The notes beneath the pieces are model-generated. The model ran no database searches. It saw only the letters and a program-made list of their open reading frames with translations, and was not told the origin of the DNA. Source: Aplidium turbinatum (taxonomy: Eukaryota; Chordata; Ascidiacea; Aplousobranchia; Polyclinidae). Taken from it: DNA of 64,000 nt. Location of the stretch: positions 6,729,498 through 6,793,497 of the forward strand of contig OU964921.1 of NCBI GenBank assembly GCA_918807975.1. The letters are read 5' to 3'. The translations under genes and the position numbers were made by a program. This document shows, piece by piece, positions 10,930 to 23,095 of the stretch; the stretch's first letter is position 1, and each line of letters opens with the position of its first letter.

Positions 10930-13900
10930 ATGATTCGTTTCATCTTGATTCAAAATAGAGCAGGAAAAACACGACTTGCAAAATGGTGAGTATGTTCAAA
11001 ACTGTCATTTATGGTCTTGTATATATATTAGGGTGGTCCTCAAATGTATGCAAAAATTTCAAACTTAAAAAATTGTAGTGCACACACTTCTAGTTGGTTC
11101 CTTTTTATATAAAAACATTTCCCTGAAAGTTTGAAAGATTTTGATAAAGGTTTAGAGGTGCCAGATTACAGGTGAAAATTTAATAAATTGAGCGATTTAC
11201 GATACCCACCCAAGATAATGTAACATTTGCAATTGTATTTTAAAAAGACATAACACATCATGACAGAGCAAACAATAAACATGAGAAAAATGATATGTAA
11301 GAATACTGTACTCTCATCCAACTCTGCAGCAGGTAACACTGATACTACTGGAAAACTAGAAGACGTTGGAGCTGGTATACAAGTCCCTCCCCCCCCCTCT
11401 TGGCAACTCATGACAAAGGGGAATTGACCAAAACATGTGGATTGAAGTGTGTGAACAGTAAAGCAAAGGTAAAGTAGTTTCACCCTACCCATATGTTTGG
11501 TCGAGTCCTGTCTTTGTCATGAGTTACCAAGGGGGGGGGGGGGGACTTGTATACCAGCTCCAAGAAGTTGAACTTGCAACAAGATTAACTACCGGTAGTG
11601 CTTTATCAAGATAAATACATAATACAATTCAGTCTGTGGACTGATACACTTTCTGAAGATTTTTTTTTTGCTGCAAGTCGGAAGAACATGCCGGTGCTGT
11701 TTCACAACTTGCAGAATGTATTGAATTTGCTCTTCATCTTTCGTTAATACATTGTTAAAATTTTGCATCAAAGCAACACACCTTTCGGCAAAGTCATTGA
11801 TTACATGGAGCCCACCAACAATAGCTTGCGCTTTCTTATAGTTGTCATCAACATTCCATGATGTGATTTCCACCTTCAGAAAGTCACATGGTAAGTTGAG
11901 AATCTGGAAAAATCTCATGGTGTTTGATGTGACAAAGTGCGACAGATCTTTTGATGAAATATCATCTGGTACTCGAGAAAGACGCTTTGAAGGAAGGTGT
12001 ACTGCTTTGATGAGTTAACGCGGATACCATGGCGTTTTTTGAGTAACAGAAACAGCATCATTAAAAAATGCCAGGCCCACAAGTTCTTCACTTATACCAC
12101 AAGTGCCTCGAAAATGTTTTCATGGCTTTTTGCGATAAACCTGCATCATGTTGCTCATACTCATTTACCGTTTTCAAGAGCACCAGGTCATGTTGTGGTG
12201 CACATTTAGCTAAAGGTGCTGTGAACCATGATTTTACATACACCTTCAAAACAAACAGAACAAATCGCTTTAAACCACGTTGCTCCTAACTTGACAAACC
12301 AAACTGCATTCGAAATAAGCAGATTTTGAGTGCATATACAGCAGTTGCCATCCATCTGGCACGATGAAGGGCACCAGGATGACAGAATCGAATTCCAGGT
12401 GGTGGTGTTCCGTTGAGGATTATGACCGATAATTCTTGGTAGTCTCTTGGATGATTATTGTTATGCAGATGGTGGATACAGAACTGTATAATTTCATCAG
12501 AAAAGCTGCTGTCATCTTTTTCCAATGTCACATACCCATCTTTATTCAATGAACTCCATTTTGATTTAAATCGCTTAAAAAGGAGAATGTCTGGTCCAGA
12601 TGATGGCCCAAGGCATGTCAAGAATGCTTTTTGGAATATTAGTTCCAGAATATGGTGACAAGCCAGATGAAACATGTCCTTGTTCAATTCTTATAAAATT
12701 AGGACACAAGCACCAGACTTCTGACCAGTATTGCTGAATCGAACTAGCTTTAGCTGAGTCTAGAATATCTGCTCAACTACAGACAAAGCTTTGGTAGCTG
12801 GTGTGATATAATTTTATCTACTGTTAAGACTATCAACATGGCAGCCAAGTAATGGTGATCAGTGAAATGGAACAACATCATGCTGATAAAAACAGATTAA
12901 CCCAGTTTAAAAGAGGACATTACCTACAACTATATCAACAGTTGGATAATACAACTTCAGTGTGTCAAGTATGGTTTTACAGACTGTAGCTTCCCAATTC
13001 CCATATATTCGCATAGGGAAAAAATCTGAATTTTCAAAGTAAATCTGGCACCTCTAAACAAAGTTCAATCTCTCTGAAATTTTTACAGGGTCCATTTTTG
13101 GTCATTTGGAGATGTTTAGGGTAGTGTCACATTGCATTTTCTAAAATTCGGTTTTCGGGACCACCCTAATATATATGTTCCATGGTAGTGGAATAATGGT
13201 ACAGCAGATGTGCTATCTTTCAAATAATGTGAACCTAGTTCCAAGCCTTAATGCAGCCGGCGGCCATGGCCGCTAAGTGGTGCTTGAATGACCGCCGGTG
13301 CTGCCTTCTCATTCGGCCAAGTTTGGTCGCCGGTTTCTTCTAGCCAATTATTTAATTTTGCAATAGAATGATTGTGGAATTAGAAGCAGTGACGCAAAGT
13401 TAGGTCAGCTTGTCATAATCACCATTGTTGTATTAAGTGGAACATTTGCTATTGTATGGAATATATCCAGCTGTGATCACCAGCTTTAAGTCTTGTTTGT
13501 AATTCCTGACGTTTATTTTAACAAAGTGTTATTCCGAAGTGCTAATTTACATCGGCTTGCAATATTGTCGTTTTTATGTCGATTCAATGTTTTCGGACAT
13601 TGAATCGTTGTTAAAAAAGAAAACTAGGTTAGTTGACATCCAAGAGGAAAACACGTGTCTAGTTGAGAAATGTTCCCGCTGTGGGATAGTGACTTCATAC
13701 CCGCAATGGTGACATCATAACGGAATAAATGGTCAGGTTTTATGAAAGACGGTATGCAGTTGAAACAATTTACTGAGCAGTTGAAACAATTTAGTGTCGT
13801 TAGATGGTCCCGCAATACCGGATTACAATCCCGATAAAGGAGTTATTGCGTGGTACAACGATTCTATTGCAGGACGTCGCCCAGACTTCAACAACGCTAA

Positions 13901-16900
13901 GTGATCATTTTAGCATTGTTGCAAGTTAATTCTATTTACTTGTACTATCGTTATTTGTATTTTGGCCTCCAAGCACGCAGATTTGGCTGCTGAGAAGGAG
14001 CTCTCGGTTGGCCACGATGGCTGCCGGAAAAAAAACACGAGTTTTAAGGCCTGTAGTTCGACATTATTGCCTAACTTAAGCTGGTTGTTGATAAATACAT
14101 TAATTTATTTCTACCCAGGGTGTAATAAATTGGGGTCTGCTACTATTCGGTGAGTCCGATTCGGTGAGTTCCTAACCTCTAACCCCTAACCCTAAAACGG
14201 CAATGATAATTAGGCTACGGTACCCAATAATTTTAAAAAAAATTGAAAAAATCACCGAATAGGGATCGGACTCACCGAAACGGGCCATTCCGAATAAATT
14301 GGGTGGGCATAGTTGCTGAAGGAAAGGTAGCTGAGAGAAAGGAAGTGGCCACCCAACTCCCGTTAGTGCCAAAAGCCTAGTATGATGAAAATCTTATTTT
14401 GAGATCCTGATTTCTACCAAAGCTCAATAACAGAGTATGGGACCTTTATCTTTACATGTTCTATTATGGAAATGCAGTAGTATTTATGCCCCAACAAACA
14501 CTAGTCAAAATAATAAAAATTGTTTAGAGATATATCAATCTTTTTTTATAATTATACAATATACATAGACCCATGAACTACTACTGCTATGAACTTGACC
14601 TAATGCATTGCTGAGGGGGTCTGCTGTTTGTTCCTTTTCACATATATACAGAAGTTAGCACATCCACAAACTTCCTAATAAGTGACTTTTGTAGAGCTCG
14701 ACCGATATCACTTTTTCAGGCTGATACCGATATTTGTGAAATTTTTAGGCCGATACCGATATATATCGGCCGGTATATATATAGCCGTGTAGCTGCTTAA
14801 TATGCCGCATAACTGATTAACTTCCACCGAACGAGGTCGTCTGGCTTCTTGCGTCATAATGCTCTGGGCACGAATCGGAAAACTTATACAATGACGCTAC
14901 TATTTTCTTCTGTGCAAAGTTTCACTAGGCTTTTTTCTTTGGGTTTATTTTTGCATGTCATGTGAGCGAAAGTTAAATTTCCCTGGGCCTTTTCTTTCTT
15001 ACTGTAATATCAAAACTTGACAAATTTTGCTGCATCTTGCTGTGATAGCCAACTCGTATGATCTAATTTTGTAACAAATCTTGCCTTATCAATATCACTC
15101 GGTGATCAAAGCCAGACATTGTGACTTAAGACTTGAAATTAGTTGTGCATGGTTAGTGTGGAAGTACACCGGTACTCCCATCGATTTTTAGCGAAAAATT
15201 CACCTTTGTTACAATGATTCAATGTCATCAATCGTTGAAGCAACGTAAAACTCGAAAGTTTTCCTGCTTGAATGGAAGCTAAGGGATACAGTATTAACAT
15301 TTTCTAGATGCGCGCACTAGAATGGGCGGGAAATTATATTCTCGCAACAATTGTTCGTGCTATGCAAGCACGTTTGAGCAACTTGTGTTTCTTCTAAAGG
15401 CGCGTATGGCTGGTTTTGAGTGTGCTTTTGCTGGGCGATGTTTATCGGCGAAAAATAGCCGATACAATATATCGGCTACACCTGATATTGGCCGATACAT
15501 ATCGGCTGACCGATGTATCGGTCAAGCTCTAACTTTTAGGACAACTTTCTGATTACAAATTAGAAGCTGCATAACTTTTAGCATTATGATTAGAAAAATA
15601 CTCTTCTTGAAAAGAACACAGCTTTATCGTGATATCACCTCAGAAGTTATTTAAAATATTTTTTTACAGAAAATATGGTACTCTGGTAAACTATAATCTA
15701 AATTGGATGTTCAAGGTTAATTGAAACATTTGGGCCTGGTTCAAGAGATGATTGGAAGTTGTTAATATATCAAAAACCTTTGTGAAAGTACTGTATAAGA
15801 GGGAAAACAATTTCAGTTCTCGCCAGGAAAGTTTTTATCTAACACTAAGCTGCAAGTATCAGTAGGCATTTTCGTTGGAACTGAAGTCTCAAATTAGAAC
15901 ACTGTTGACTGACGGAAATTGCGAGTTAACAGGCTTGCTGTTTTACACTCCCACCACTAGCCTACTTTCACGTGTGGGAAAACCTAAAAGATGTGACTTT
16001 AATGAAATAGACATCTTTGGGTAGTACTAGTAAGTCGTGTCTATTGACGAAACGTCGGAATAAAAGCAAATTATGTACAGCGCCGGATTTAGCCTAAGTG
16101 CTGCCCTAGGCAGATGAGAAAAGTGCCGCCCCCCCAAAAAAAACTTTTGATTGTGATTTTCGATACAACACAGGCACTTGTTCTCATTTGTCCTCAATTC
16201 CGCCATTTTTATAAGATTTCATGAAACTAAAGTTCTTTCGTAAACTAGTCTTACTTTTTGGCTTGTTTACATACTTGAAGCATCAAGGCAAGTACACAAA
16301 ATAGCCTGCAACTTTTCCATCAACCTAACATTGACTAAAAACATTTTTTCTAAGCTCCTTTAAATTTACCAACAGTGAAACAAACCGAACCAAGATTAAT
16401 AAAAACTGCACAGACAAAGCCTAGTCCTCCATACTAAGCGAGACAGATAACTAAAAGAAGTGCTAAGCAGCACATATTGTTGAAAACCAATCAAGCGTGA
16501 AGTACTATGGGAGCGATGACTTGCCGCACTGTTTATAAATGTATGTGATGTGATAACATATTTATTAATTGCTATACAGTATATCTGAATACATCTGTCG
16601 TGAATTATTATATTCACATACAGCATTATCAATGTAATATATTTGTATATTTTGCCGCCCTAGGCAACTGCCCTAGGCCTGCTCTGCCTACTGGTAAATC
16701 TGGCCCTGATTATGTACCATCTTGAATGGTACATTTGTGATAGTTCAGCTTAGTTTGCACCAGTAAAACATGTTTTTTAATTAAATGCCTGGTGAACAGC
16801 CTCATTCAATTTGTAGCTGTGTTTTTATAATCACATTTTTTCTGGAAGGCATTGCCATTTTTGTTTTATTTCAAAAATCTGTTTCATCTGATAATGAGAA

Positions 16901-19004
16901 ATACATGTGTCATGCATTATTTTACAGTTTACACACTGTTTAGTTGTTCTGTAATTGCGCAACATTGACCAAACCCCCTTTAGGACACAAAGCAAAATCC
17001 CTTGCATGCTTTTGTAGAACTTAGTTAAATACAATGCTGTGAATGTCGTTCGTTCAGGTTTAAATTCGTCGGTCAATCAAGCAACAATATCACCACAAAA
17101 CAAATACATAAAGAGGATGAAGCAAGTGCACAACAGCTTTTTTTACTTGTCTGAATATTGTTGGCAATTTTTATTTCACACATTGATAAATAGCTTGAAC
17201 AGATTCGCGTTCTATCTATGAAAGGAAGTCACAAACTCCCTTCAAACTTGGGTCCTGTCCTTGAAGTCTGTTGTTCAAGTGCACACCCATAAAGCTGTAA
17301 AACCATTGTCTTCCCCTTTGTTGTTTAGGTGTTGTTGTCTGTTTTTTATTCCACCCAGTTGGTTCTGCTAAATGGATTGGAGAGCCATAGTTTACTTAAA
17401 TTTGTCATTTTTTTGTGTATAATAATCGGTCGCTTAACCGAATGAGCTATCAAGGCGCTTTTTTCATTTTCTTTAAAACAATTTTTTGTTGTTGAAATTT
17501 TATTTGTTTTTATTATGAAGCATGAAAAAATATGTGGCCACAGACAGTTACAACTCAAGTTCGCTGGAGTAGACTATTAGGCTACGCAGTACACATTGTC
17601 AAAAGTCGTACATTCCAGACAAGCTCATGTCTCAACGTTAAACAAACGACCTAACGTTGCTAATGCACGATCTCACTACGTTTACTACAAGACATTTGGC
17701 GAGCCGTCTATGTAGAATTTGAACAAAGGTAGCTTGTGCATTCGCACAAACAGCGCAAAGTCAGCAGTTTACTGACAAATTGTGAGTTTTTTTTAAATAA
17801 TATCAACCAAAAGCCAAAAGGGCCAGGCATCCCCCTCTGTTTCAGACCCAATGGGGCACCGGCTCTCTGCCCCCACGTAACCAACGCCGATACCGATATA
17901 ACATGTGCAACAGTTATCTCAAAACCTTGGTGTTAATATAAAAAGCATGCCAAATGTGGAATCAGTACCCCCAGAAATGGATTTGCGTGTTTTTAGTGAA
18001 AACAAAAGTTAAAAAATGCATGCTTGTGTAATTTTAGTCTTAGTAAAAATTTTCGAAAGAATAAAGATTTAATGGTATTTTGCCAGCAAATGGATTTGAC
18101 TATATGATTTTCTCTTTGTAACGATACGTTAGTGGCCCATTTGTTGTGTTAAAGTCAACAGACACCAACACAAGGATTGTTAATTTTTTGCTTTGTTTTA
18201 ACTCCTGGCCGAAGATGTAAAGGTTAGCTTACTTCCATTCATTTTCATATTCGTCATGCAACATGACTTGCTGCTCTGGTGAAATTTACCCACAGTTGAG
18301 AGCTCTTTTACTAGCAGAAGAGTTGTATCAGTGACTTATACATGAATGATGTACGGTCATAATAAGACGTGTGGCTTTCGTCAGACGAACAGACCACACC
18401 CTCTGCATGAAGATAAATTCATGGCCTGTGTAACTAAAACTGGTTGATCATGGGACATAGTCTACTGTTTCACATTCCCTCTTCATAATCTACCTTTGTT
18501 CAGTAGCAATTAATATGCTACTAAAGTACTAAACCTTCACTGTGGTTTTGAGTATGTCGAAGCAACTTAGTCGAATTTTATAAATTGATTACAATTTTAA
18601 TTCAATTGTTTCTGTAACGGTTGCTTTGCAGGTATATGCAATTCGATGATGACGAAAAACAAAAGCTGATCGAGGAAGTTCACGCTGTCGTGACCGTCCG
18701 CGATGCGAAACACACCAATTTTGTTGAGTTTCGGAACTTCAAGATAGTTTACCGGCGCTACGCAGGCTTGTACTTCTGCATATGCGTCGACGTTAGTGAC
18801 AACAACCTTGCCTACCTCGAAGCAATTCATAACTTTGTTGAGGTGCTGAACGAGTATTTCCATAATGTTTGCGAGCTTGACCTGGTTTTCAACTTTTACA
18901 AAGTCTACACAGTCGTGGACGAAATGTTTCTTGCTGGAGAAATTCGAGAAACGAGTCAGACAAAAGTTATTCAACAGCTTCAGATGCTACAAAATCTCGA
19001 GTGA
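10930..19004 (+). CDS. AP2S1: AP-2 complex subunit sigma, two exons
   Basis: This is the sigma subunit of the clathrin adaptor AP-2, which sits in the core of the complex at the plasma membrane. With the alpha subunit it binds acidic dileucine sorting signals on cargo for endocytosis. Coding exon 1 is 10930-10985 ([19 protein letters not shown], split after TG). Exon 2 is 18632-19004 and begins with the G that completes Trp19. The spliced protein is 142 residues, the vertebrate length, and nearly identical to it throughout: [46 protein letters not shown]. Substitutions are few, such as IVYRR and [12 protein letters not shown]. The donor is GTGAGT and the acceptor TTTGCAG. The single intron (10986-18631, 7.6 kb) separates 19 codons from the rest and is packed with transposons. 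Frames antisense to exon 2 are shadows. Confidence 0.98.
11368..11561. repeat. Palindromic insert with poly-C and poly-G arms
   Basis: The left arm GGAGCTGGTATACAAGTCCC continues as a C run, then TTGGCAACTCATGACAAAG. The right arm is its inverse: CTTTGTCATGAGTTACCAAG, a run of about 14 G, then GGGACTTGTATACCAGCTCC. The loop is about 80 bp. It looks like a small MITE or foldback inside the hAT-like element. No clear target duplication was found. Confidence 0.65.
11589..12687 (-). pseudogene. Transposase remnant, TAGGGTG hAT-like family
   Basis: On the minus strand, 12286-12687 encodes 133 aa ending [23 protein letters not shown] plus a short tail, and 11589-11918 encodes 109 aa including [31 protein letters not shown] and [19 protein letters not shown]. 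Between them lie out-of-frame pieces such as [20 protein letters not shown]. The order matches the copy at 9180-10110. The protein is broken by stops and frame changes. Function is inferred only from its place between transposon ends. Confidence 0.6.
13177..14145. other. AP2S1 intron, no recognised feature
   Basis: No exon-like or repeat-like structure could be supported here. A GC-rich patch near 13254-13345 contains the palindrome GGCGGCCATGGCCGC, but nothing around it suggests a function. Confidence 0.4.
14146..14284. mobile_element. Small MITE, about 135 bp
   Basis: The left end TTCGGTGAGTCCGATTCGG is answered at the right by ATCGGACTCACCGAA in inverted orientation. A further ATCACCGAATAGG mirrors the inner TTCGGTGAG. 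The middle holds a telomere-like CCTCTAACCCCTAACCCTAA run. The family is not identified and no clear target duplication was seen. Confidence 0.55.
14692..15531. mobile_element. hAT MITE, AGAGCTCGACCGAT type (840 bp)
   Basis: The ends TAGAGCTCGACCGATA and TATCGGTCAAGCTCTA are inverted. The arms are dense in CCGATA/TATCGG words (CGATACCGATATATATCGGC on the left, TTGGCCGATACATATCGGC on the right). Flanks ACTTTTG and ACTTTTAG are a decayed duplication. This end type is a widespread animal hAT MITE pattern. Confidence 0.75.
15532..16045. other. AP2S1 intron, no recognised feature
   Basis: No coding, RNA or repeat structure could be supported in this stretch. It borders the MITE on the left and the GAAACGTCGG motif on the right. 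Confidence 0.4.
16049..16068 (+). other. GAAACGTCGG tail motif of Penelope type
   Basis: GAAACGTCGGAATAAAAGC lies here, and a near copy (GAAACGTCGGCAATAAAAGC) lies on the minus strand at 38089-38108. GAA followed by palindromic ACGT and C is the 3' half of short-stem-III hammerhead motifs known from Penelope-like elements. An upstream pairing ATAGACA/TGTCTAT is present, but the CUGAUGA half is not intact. Confidence 0.35.
16078..16708. mobile_element. hAT MITE, CAGCGCCGGATTTA type (631 bp)
   Basis: The ends CAGCGCCGGATTTA and TAAATCTGGCCCTG are imperfectly inverted. CTGCCCTAGGCA arms follow, and there is an exact 8-bp duplication ATTATGTA at 16070-16077 and 16709-16716. No transposase. The end sequence resembles the element at 27979, suggesting one subfamily. 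Confidence 0.9.
16717..18371. other. AP2S1 intron, no recognised feature
   Basis: No exon or complete element could be supported. A weak tRNA A-box-like word lies on the minus strand near 17420-17455, without a matching B box. Open frames here are short and unremarkable. Confidence 0.4.
18372..18445 (+). mobile_element. LINE 3' untranslated remnant
   Basis: CAGACCACACCCTCTGCATG, then AAGATAAATTCATGGCCTGT, matches the 3' end of the LINE fragment at 8781-8880 in opposite orientation (GACAGGCCACACCCTCGACA...TTCATGGCCTGT). Only the tail is left, without coding sequence. Confidence 0.6.
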
Positions 19005-20004
19005 ATCATTCAACACATTATATCCTTTATCGACTTTACATTTCCATACTAATCTTCGTCAAAAACACGAAATCATATGGTTACATTTATGTGTAGCACT
19101 CGTGTAGTATATTTCGTTGTTTTCTTTATCTGTATATCAACTGCATAAATATATATCTCGGCATCAAATCATTCAGATGAGCTGATCTCCTCCCTCAAAA
19201 ACTTAGGGTTGGAGTTTCTAACTTGGAGATGTAACTCAACTCTTGGTATCTATAATGAAGTAAATGCATAAGGATGGAAGTTTTTTCGTCTTGTGTAATA
19301 ATTGGTAAACGTTACAATAGCCACGATTTACCTAAAGAATACAAGTATTGATGAACATTAACGCAAGCATTTTTATGATGGTCATTTCTTTTAGACGCTA
19401 ATTTGAAGCTTTTGAGAAACGCATCTGTACATTAAGCGATCCCAATGGTTATGGTTTTCTCAAACATGTCATAAAAAATTATGTTGCCCTTCCAAATCTT
19501 TGTGCAATAATAATATGCTTTCCTGTAGTTCACAAGAAACAACGTTCCAATAAGTTAATTAAACTTGCCTATTTTGTCCAATATGTGCAAGTATTTTACA
19601 CTCGCCATGGTTACGGCACTACATACTGTATTAGTGTTTTCTCTTCAAAGAATTGCTTAATTAATGACCAGTTTTCAATTGAATGTTGTAAACATTTGGA
19701 AATATCTTTGCTTTATACGTACAGTCGTACACCTTAGGCTTACTAATTTTACCGCCATATACAGTGCATCTCGTCATTCAAATAAAAAAACATGCTAAAA
19801 TATTGGAAGGATAGTCTGTCAAGTTTCTCTGCCATTTTCTTTCCAAGGTTGCTACTAGCACTGATGGGCATTGTTATTTTGTATAAGCAGCGCGCTTTCC
19901 TACTGCAATACGCCAATCGATCGGCGCTACTAGTCGATGGAAAGCAACGAGTTAGCCCGTTAAAAAGTAGCGGCGTTACATTTTGTTTTGAGCTGCAAGC
20001 CGGG
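19005..20004. other. AP2S1 3' flank
   Basis: This is the 3' untranslated region plus intergenic DNA. AATAAA occurs at 19781, but that is 780 bp past the stop, so the polyadenylation site is not established. Nothing else was recognised before the LINE begins near 20005. Confidence 0.4.
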
Positions 20005-23000
20005 ATGAACGACAAGTGGCTTCTCGTGCCCCATCCTGTGAGTAACATCTGCACCCAAGCAGATGCCAAACGAAACTTGTCAACCAAGAGCCTCCACCCG
20101 GACAGCACAGCTGCAAGGGGCAATTGACAAGTTCAGACGCCCCACCATTCTGCAGCTCAACATAGAAGGCTACACAACAAGCAAGATCAAAGTTGTGGAG
20201 GCTTGCCCATACCAACCGGGCACTCGTCATCCTCCTCCAAGAGACCCACTGCACCTCTGCAGATAGGCTAGCCATTTCCAACTATACGCTAGCTGGGTCT
20301 ACCTTAAGCAGGAAGCACGGCATTGCCACGTTTGTACATGAGAGCCTGAAGTGGACCTTTGTCGACCAATCTCCAACTGATGCTGAGATTGAGTGGGTGT
20401 GCATTTGCATCTCAGGCTACAACATCTACAAGCCCCCACCCTCGCGAGTGTTGCCAACGTTCCCCTCCCCCAGTCTCTACGCTGGCGATTTCAACTGCCA
20501 GCACATCGACTGGGGCTACAGCAACACAAGCAGCGAGGGAGAATTGCTGGCTGACTGGGCTTCTACAAACCATCTTGCCCTCTTATTCAATCCAAAGGAA
20601 CCAACCAGTTTCCCTTCCGGTCGCTGGGGAACAGGGACAAACCCTGACTTGGCCTTCGCGAGTGTCGACAGCTCTCTTCCAGACAGACGTGTGCTTGAGA
20701 AGTTCCTGCGGTCCCAACACCGGCCGTCCCTCATCATCGCCCCAAAACTTGTGGCTCCTGTCCCGAGTTTACCGGTGAAGCGATGGAACTTCAAAAAAGC
20801 CGATTGGAATCAATACAGCCTCTTGACCAATGAGTCTGCTGCAAAGTTACCGTCGACTGAAGCATGCAACGCAGACGAGGCATACCAGGATTTCTGCAAT
20901 GCCATAATAACTGCGGCAAAGGCCACAATACCACGTGGCCATCGAACCAGTTACACAACATGCTGGGACTCTGAGTGTGAAGCTCTCTATCGCTCATACC
21001 TAGCCGCCACAAGTGGTGCTGCTTCTAACACTGCCGCCACCAGACTACTTGAGCGGCTGGACACAAAGAAGCTTGAGCGATGGAATGAAGCTGTCCAAAC
21101 CATCGACTTCTCACACTCAAGCCGCAACGCATGGAGCATCATCAACAACCTCACTGGGCGCTCAGCAAACTCCCCTCGTCAGTGCCCCGTTTCTGCCAAT
21201 GCCATCGCTTCCCAGCTAGTGCAGAACGGGGTCTACAAGACAAAGGACCGCAAGGCATCCCGCCTTGTTGCCAAGGAAGTATCTGCCCTGTGGCGAGTGG
21301 AAACACCACAAGAAGAAACAATCTCTGGAGACTTCACTTCATAGGAATTCGCCACCGCCCTCTGCCTAGTGAAACCACACAAGTCTCCAGGGCCGGATAA
21401 GATCTGCCCTGAGCTTGTGCTCCATGCTGGCTATGCCCTAAAGTCCTGGTCACGTTGATTCCTCTCTTCCTGCCTGCACCACCTCACAATCCCAAAAATC
21501 TGGAGAAGAGCTTTAGTAGTTGCGATCCCTAAGCCTCACAAGCCACCAGAGGACCCAAAGAGTTGTCGTCCGATATCCCTCTTCTGTGTTCCTTTTAAGA
21601 TCCTCGAAAGACTGATCGATGCCCGCGTCAACCCAGTCGTCGACCCGCTCCTTCCAAAAGAGCAAGCTGGGTTTCGGCGCGAAAAATCCACCGTAGATCA
21701 GGTCACACTCTTAACCCAAGACATCGAGGATTGCTTTGAGGCAAAAAAGAAGGCCGGCGCTGTCTTTCTAGATCTCACATCTGCCTATGACACCGTATGG
21801 CATCGCGGCCTTACTTGCAAGCTGCTTCGCCTGCTTCCTGACCGACATATGGTTCATATGATCATGGAAGTTGTCAGGAACCGAAGCTTTACCCTCACCA
21901 CCGGTAGCTCACGGCGAAGCAGACTGAGACGCCTGAAAAACGGCGTCCCACAGGAATCGGTCTTGGCTCCACTTCTTTTCAACATTTACACCCACGACCT
22001 GCCAACTACGGTCTCCGCAAAATACGCTTATGCGGACGACCTGGCAATTCTCCACTCCACAAAGTCGTGGAAAAATCTAGAAGACACCTTGAGCCAGGAC
22101 ATGAAAAGTGAAAACTATCTCAGCGTATCTCCAGAACTGGCGACTGAAACGCAGCGAAACCAAAACTGTGGCAGCAGCTTTCCACCTCCACAATCGGGAA
22201 GCTACACGTCCAGAACAACGGAAAATCTCTGTCCTTCTGCCCCGAACCAAGATATCTCGGGGTAACACTGGACAGATCGCTCACATACCGCCACCATTTG
22301 GTGTCACTGCGCAAGAAACTCACATCCCGCGCTGCGCTACTCAAGCGCCTGGCAGGTTCTAGCTGGGGGGCGAGGGCTGACACTTTGCGTATAGCAGCCT
22401 TAGCGCTTGTCTACTCTTCAGCAGAGTACTGTGCACCTGTTTGGTGTCGCAGTGCTCACTGCTATAACATCGACACTGCCATAAACAGCGCCCTGCGCAC
22501 AGTGACCGGATGCCTGCGTCCCACACCATTGGACAATCTCCCCATTTTCGCTGGCATCCAACCCGCTGAGCTTCGTCGCGAAGAAGCCACTCTGTCCCTC
22601 GGTTGACGGGCACTGGAGCCTAACCACCTTCTCCACTACAAGATCTCTGCACTCCCAAATGAGCACCCCCGTCGACTGAAATCAAGACACCCATTCGTGC
22701 CAGCCGCTCAACTTAGCTGATGTACAAGACATCTCTGCGGCTGCTTGGGCGGACCATAAATGGAGTTCTGAATGGAAGTCAAGCGCCACCAGACTCTATT
22801 CGTTTATCCCCGACGCCGACACACGCCCCATCGGCCTAACACTACCAAGACAGGCATGGGTACGCCTCAACCTTTCCTCCTCCTGTGAATGTGGTGCCGA
22901 GGAACAGCCCGCAGACCATATCATCAATGACTGTTCCATCTTCAAGCCACCTAACGGAGTGGAAAGTCTGTGTGTCATGGATGATGAAACCAAAGACTGG

Positions 23001-23095
23001 CTGCTCTCTAGCAGCCTTCCAGTGTAGTCCGGGAACATCGTGAATCTGGGGTGGTAAAAGGATAGACCCTCGGCCCCAGAGGCTCACACGACGAC
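20005..23095 (+). mobile_element. Jockey-superfamily LINE, plus copy, dead
   Basis: A non-LTR retrotransposon encoding an apurinic-type endonuclease and reverse transcriptase. Visible motifs are ILQLNIEGY and LVILLQETHC (endonuclease N-terminus), YAGDFNCQHIDWGY, then RT blocks KSPGPDKI, RPISL, QAGFRREKSTVDQV, AVFLDLTSAYDTVWH, GVPQESVLAPLLFNIY and the catalytic YADD at about 22030. The C-terminal CECGAEEQPADHIINDC is a zinc-knuckle-like tail of jockey/I-type elements. The main frame (20193 to about 22100) has stops at 21342 and just past 21450 and shifts frame twice later, so it is inactive. It is GC-richer than its surroundings. The 3' end is near GGCCCCAGAGGCTCA. The 5' end is set by loss of similarity to the minus copy. 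Confidence 0.88.

Larger units (their letters stand above)
11029..13168 (-). mobile_element. hAT-like element, TAGGGTG family, in AP2S1 intron
   Basis: The ends are TAGGGTGGTCC and GGACCACCCTA, flanked by ATATATAT on both sides (11021-11028 and 13169-13176). The duplication lies in simple AT sequence, so it is less decisive than the others, but end type, length and transposase match the element at 8210. The transposase remnant is on the minus strand. The left end is only 43 bp from the exon 1 donor. Confidence 0.85.

Noticed and set aside
17410-17460. tRNA-like A box on the minus strand
   Set aside because: No B box at the expected distance and no further SINE body.
18597-18974. 125-aa minus-strand frame
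   Set aside because: Antisense of AP2S1 exon 2, which is clearly the coding strand.
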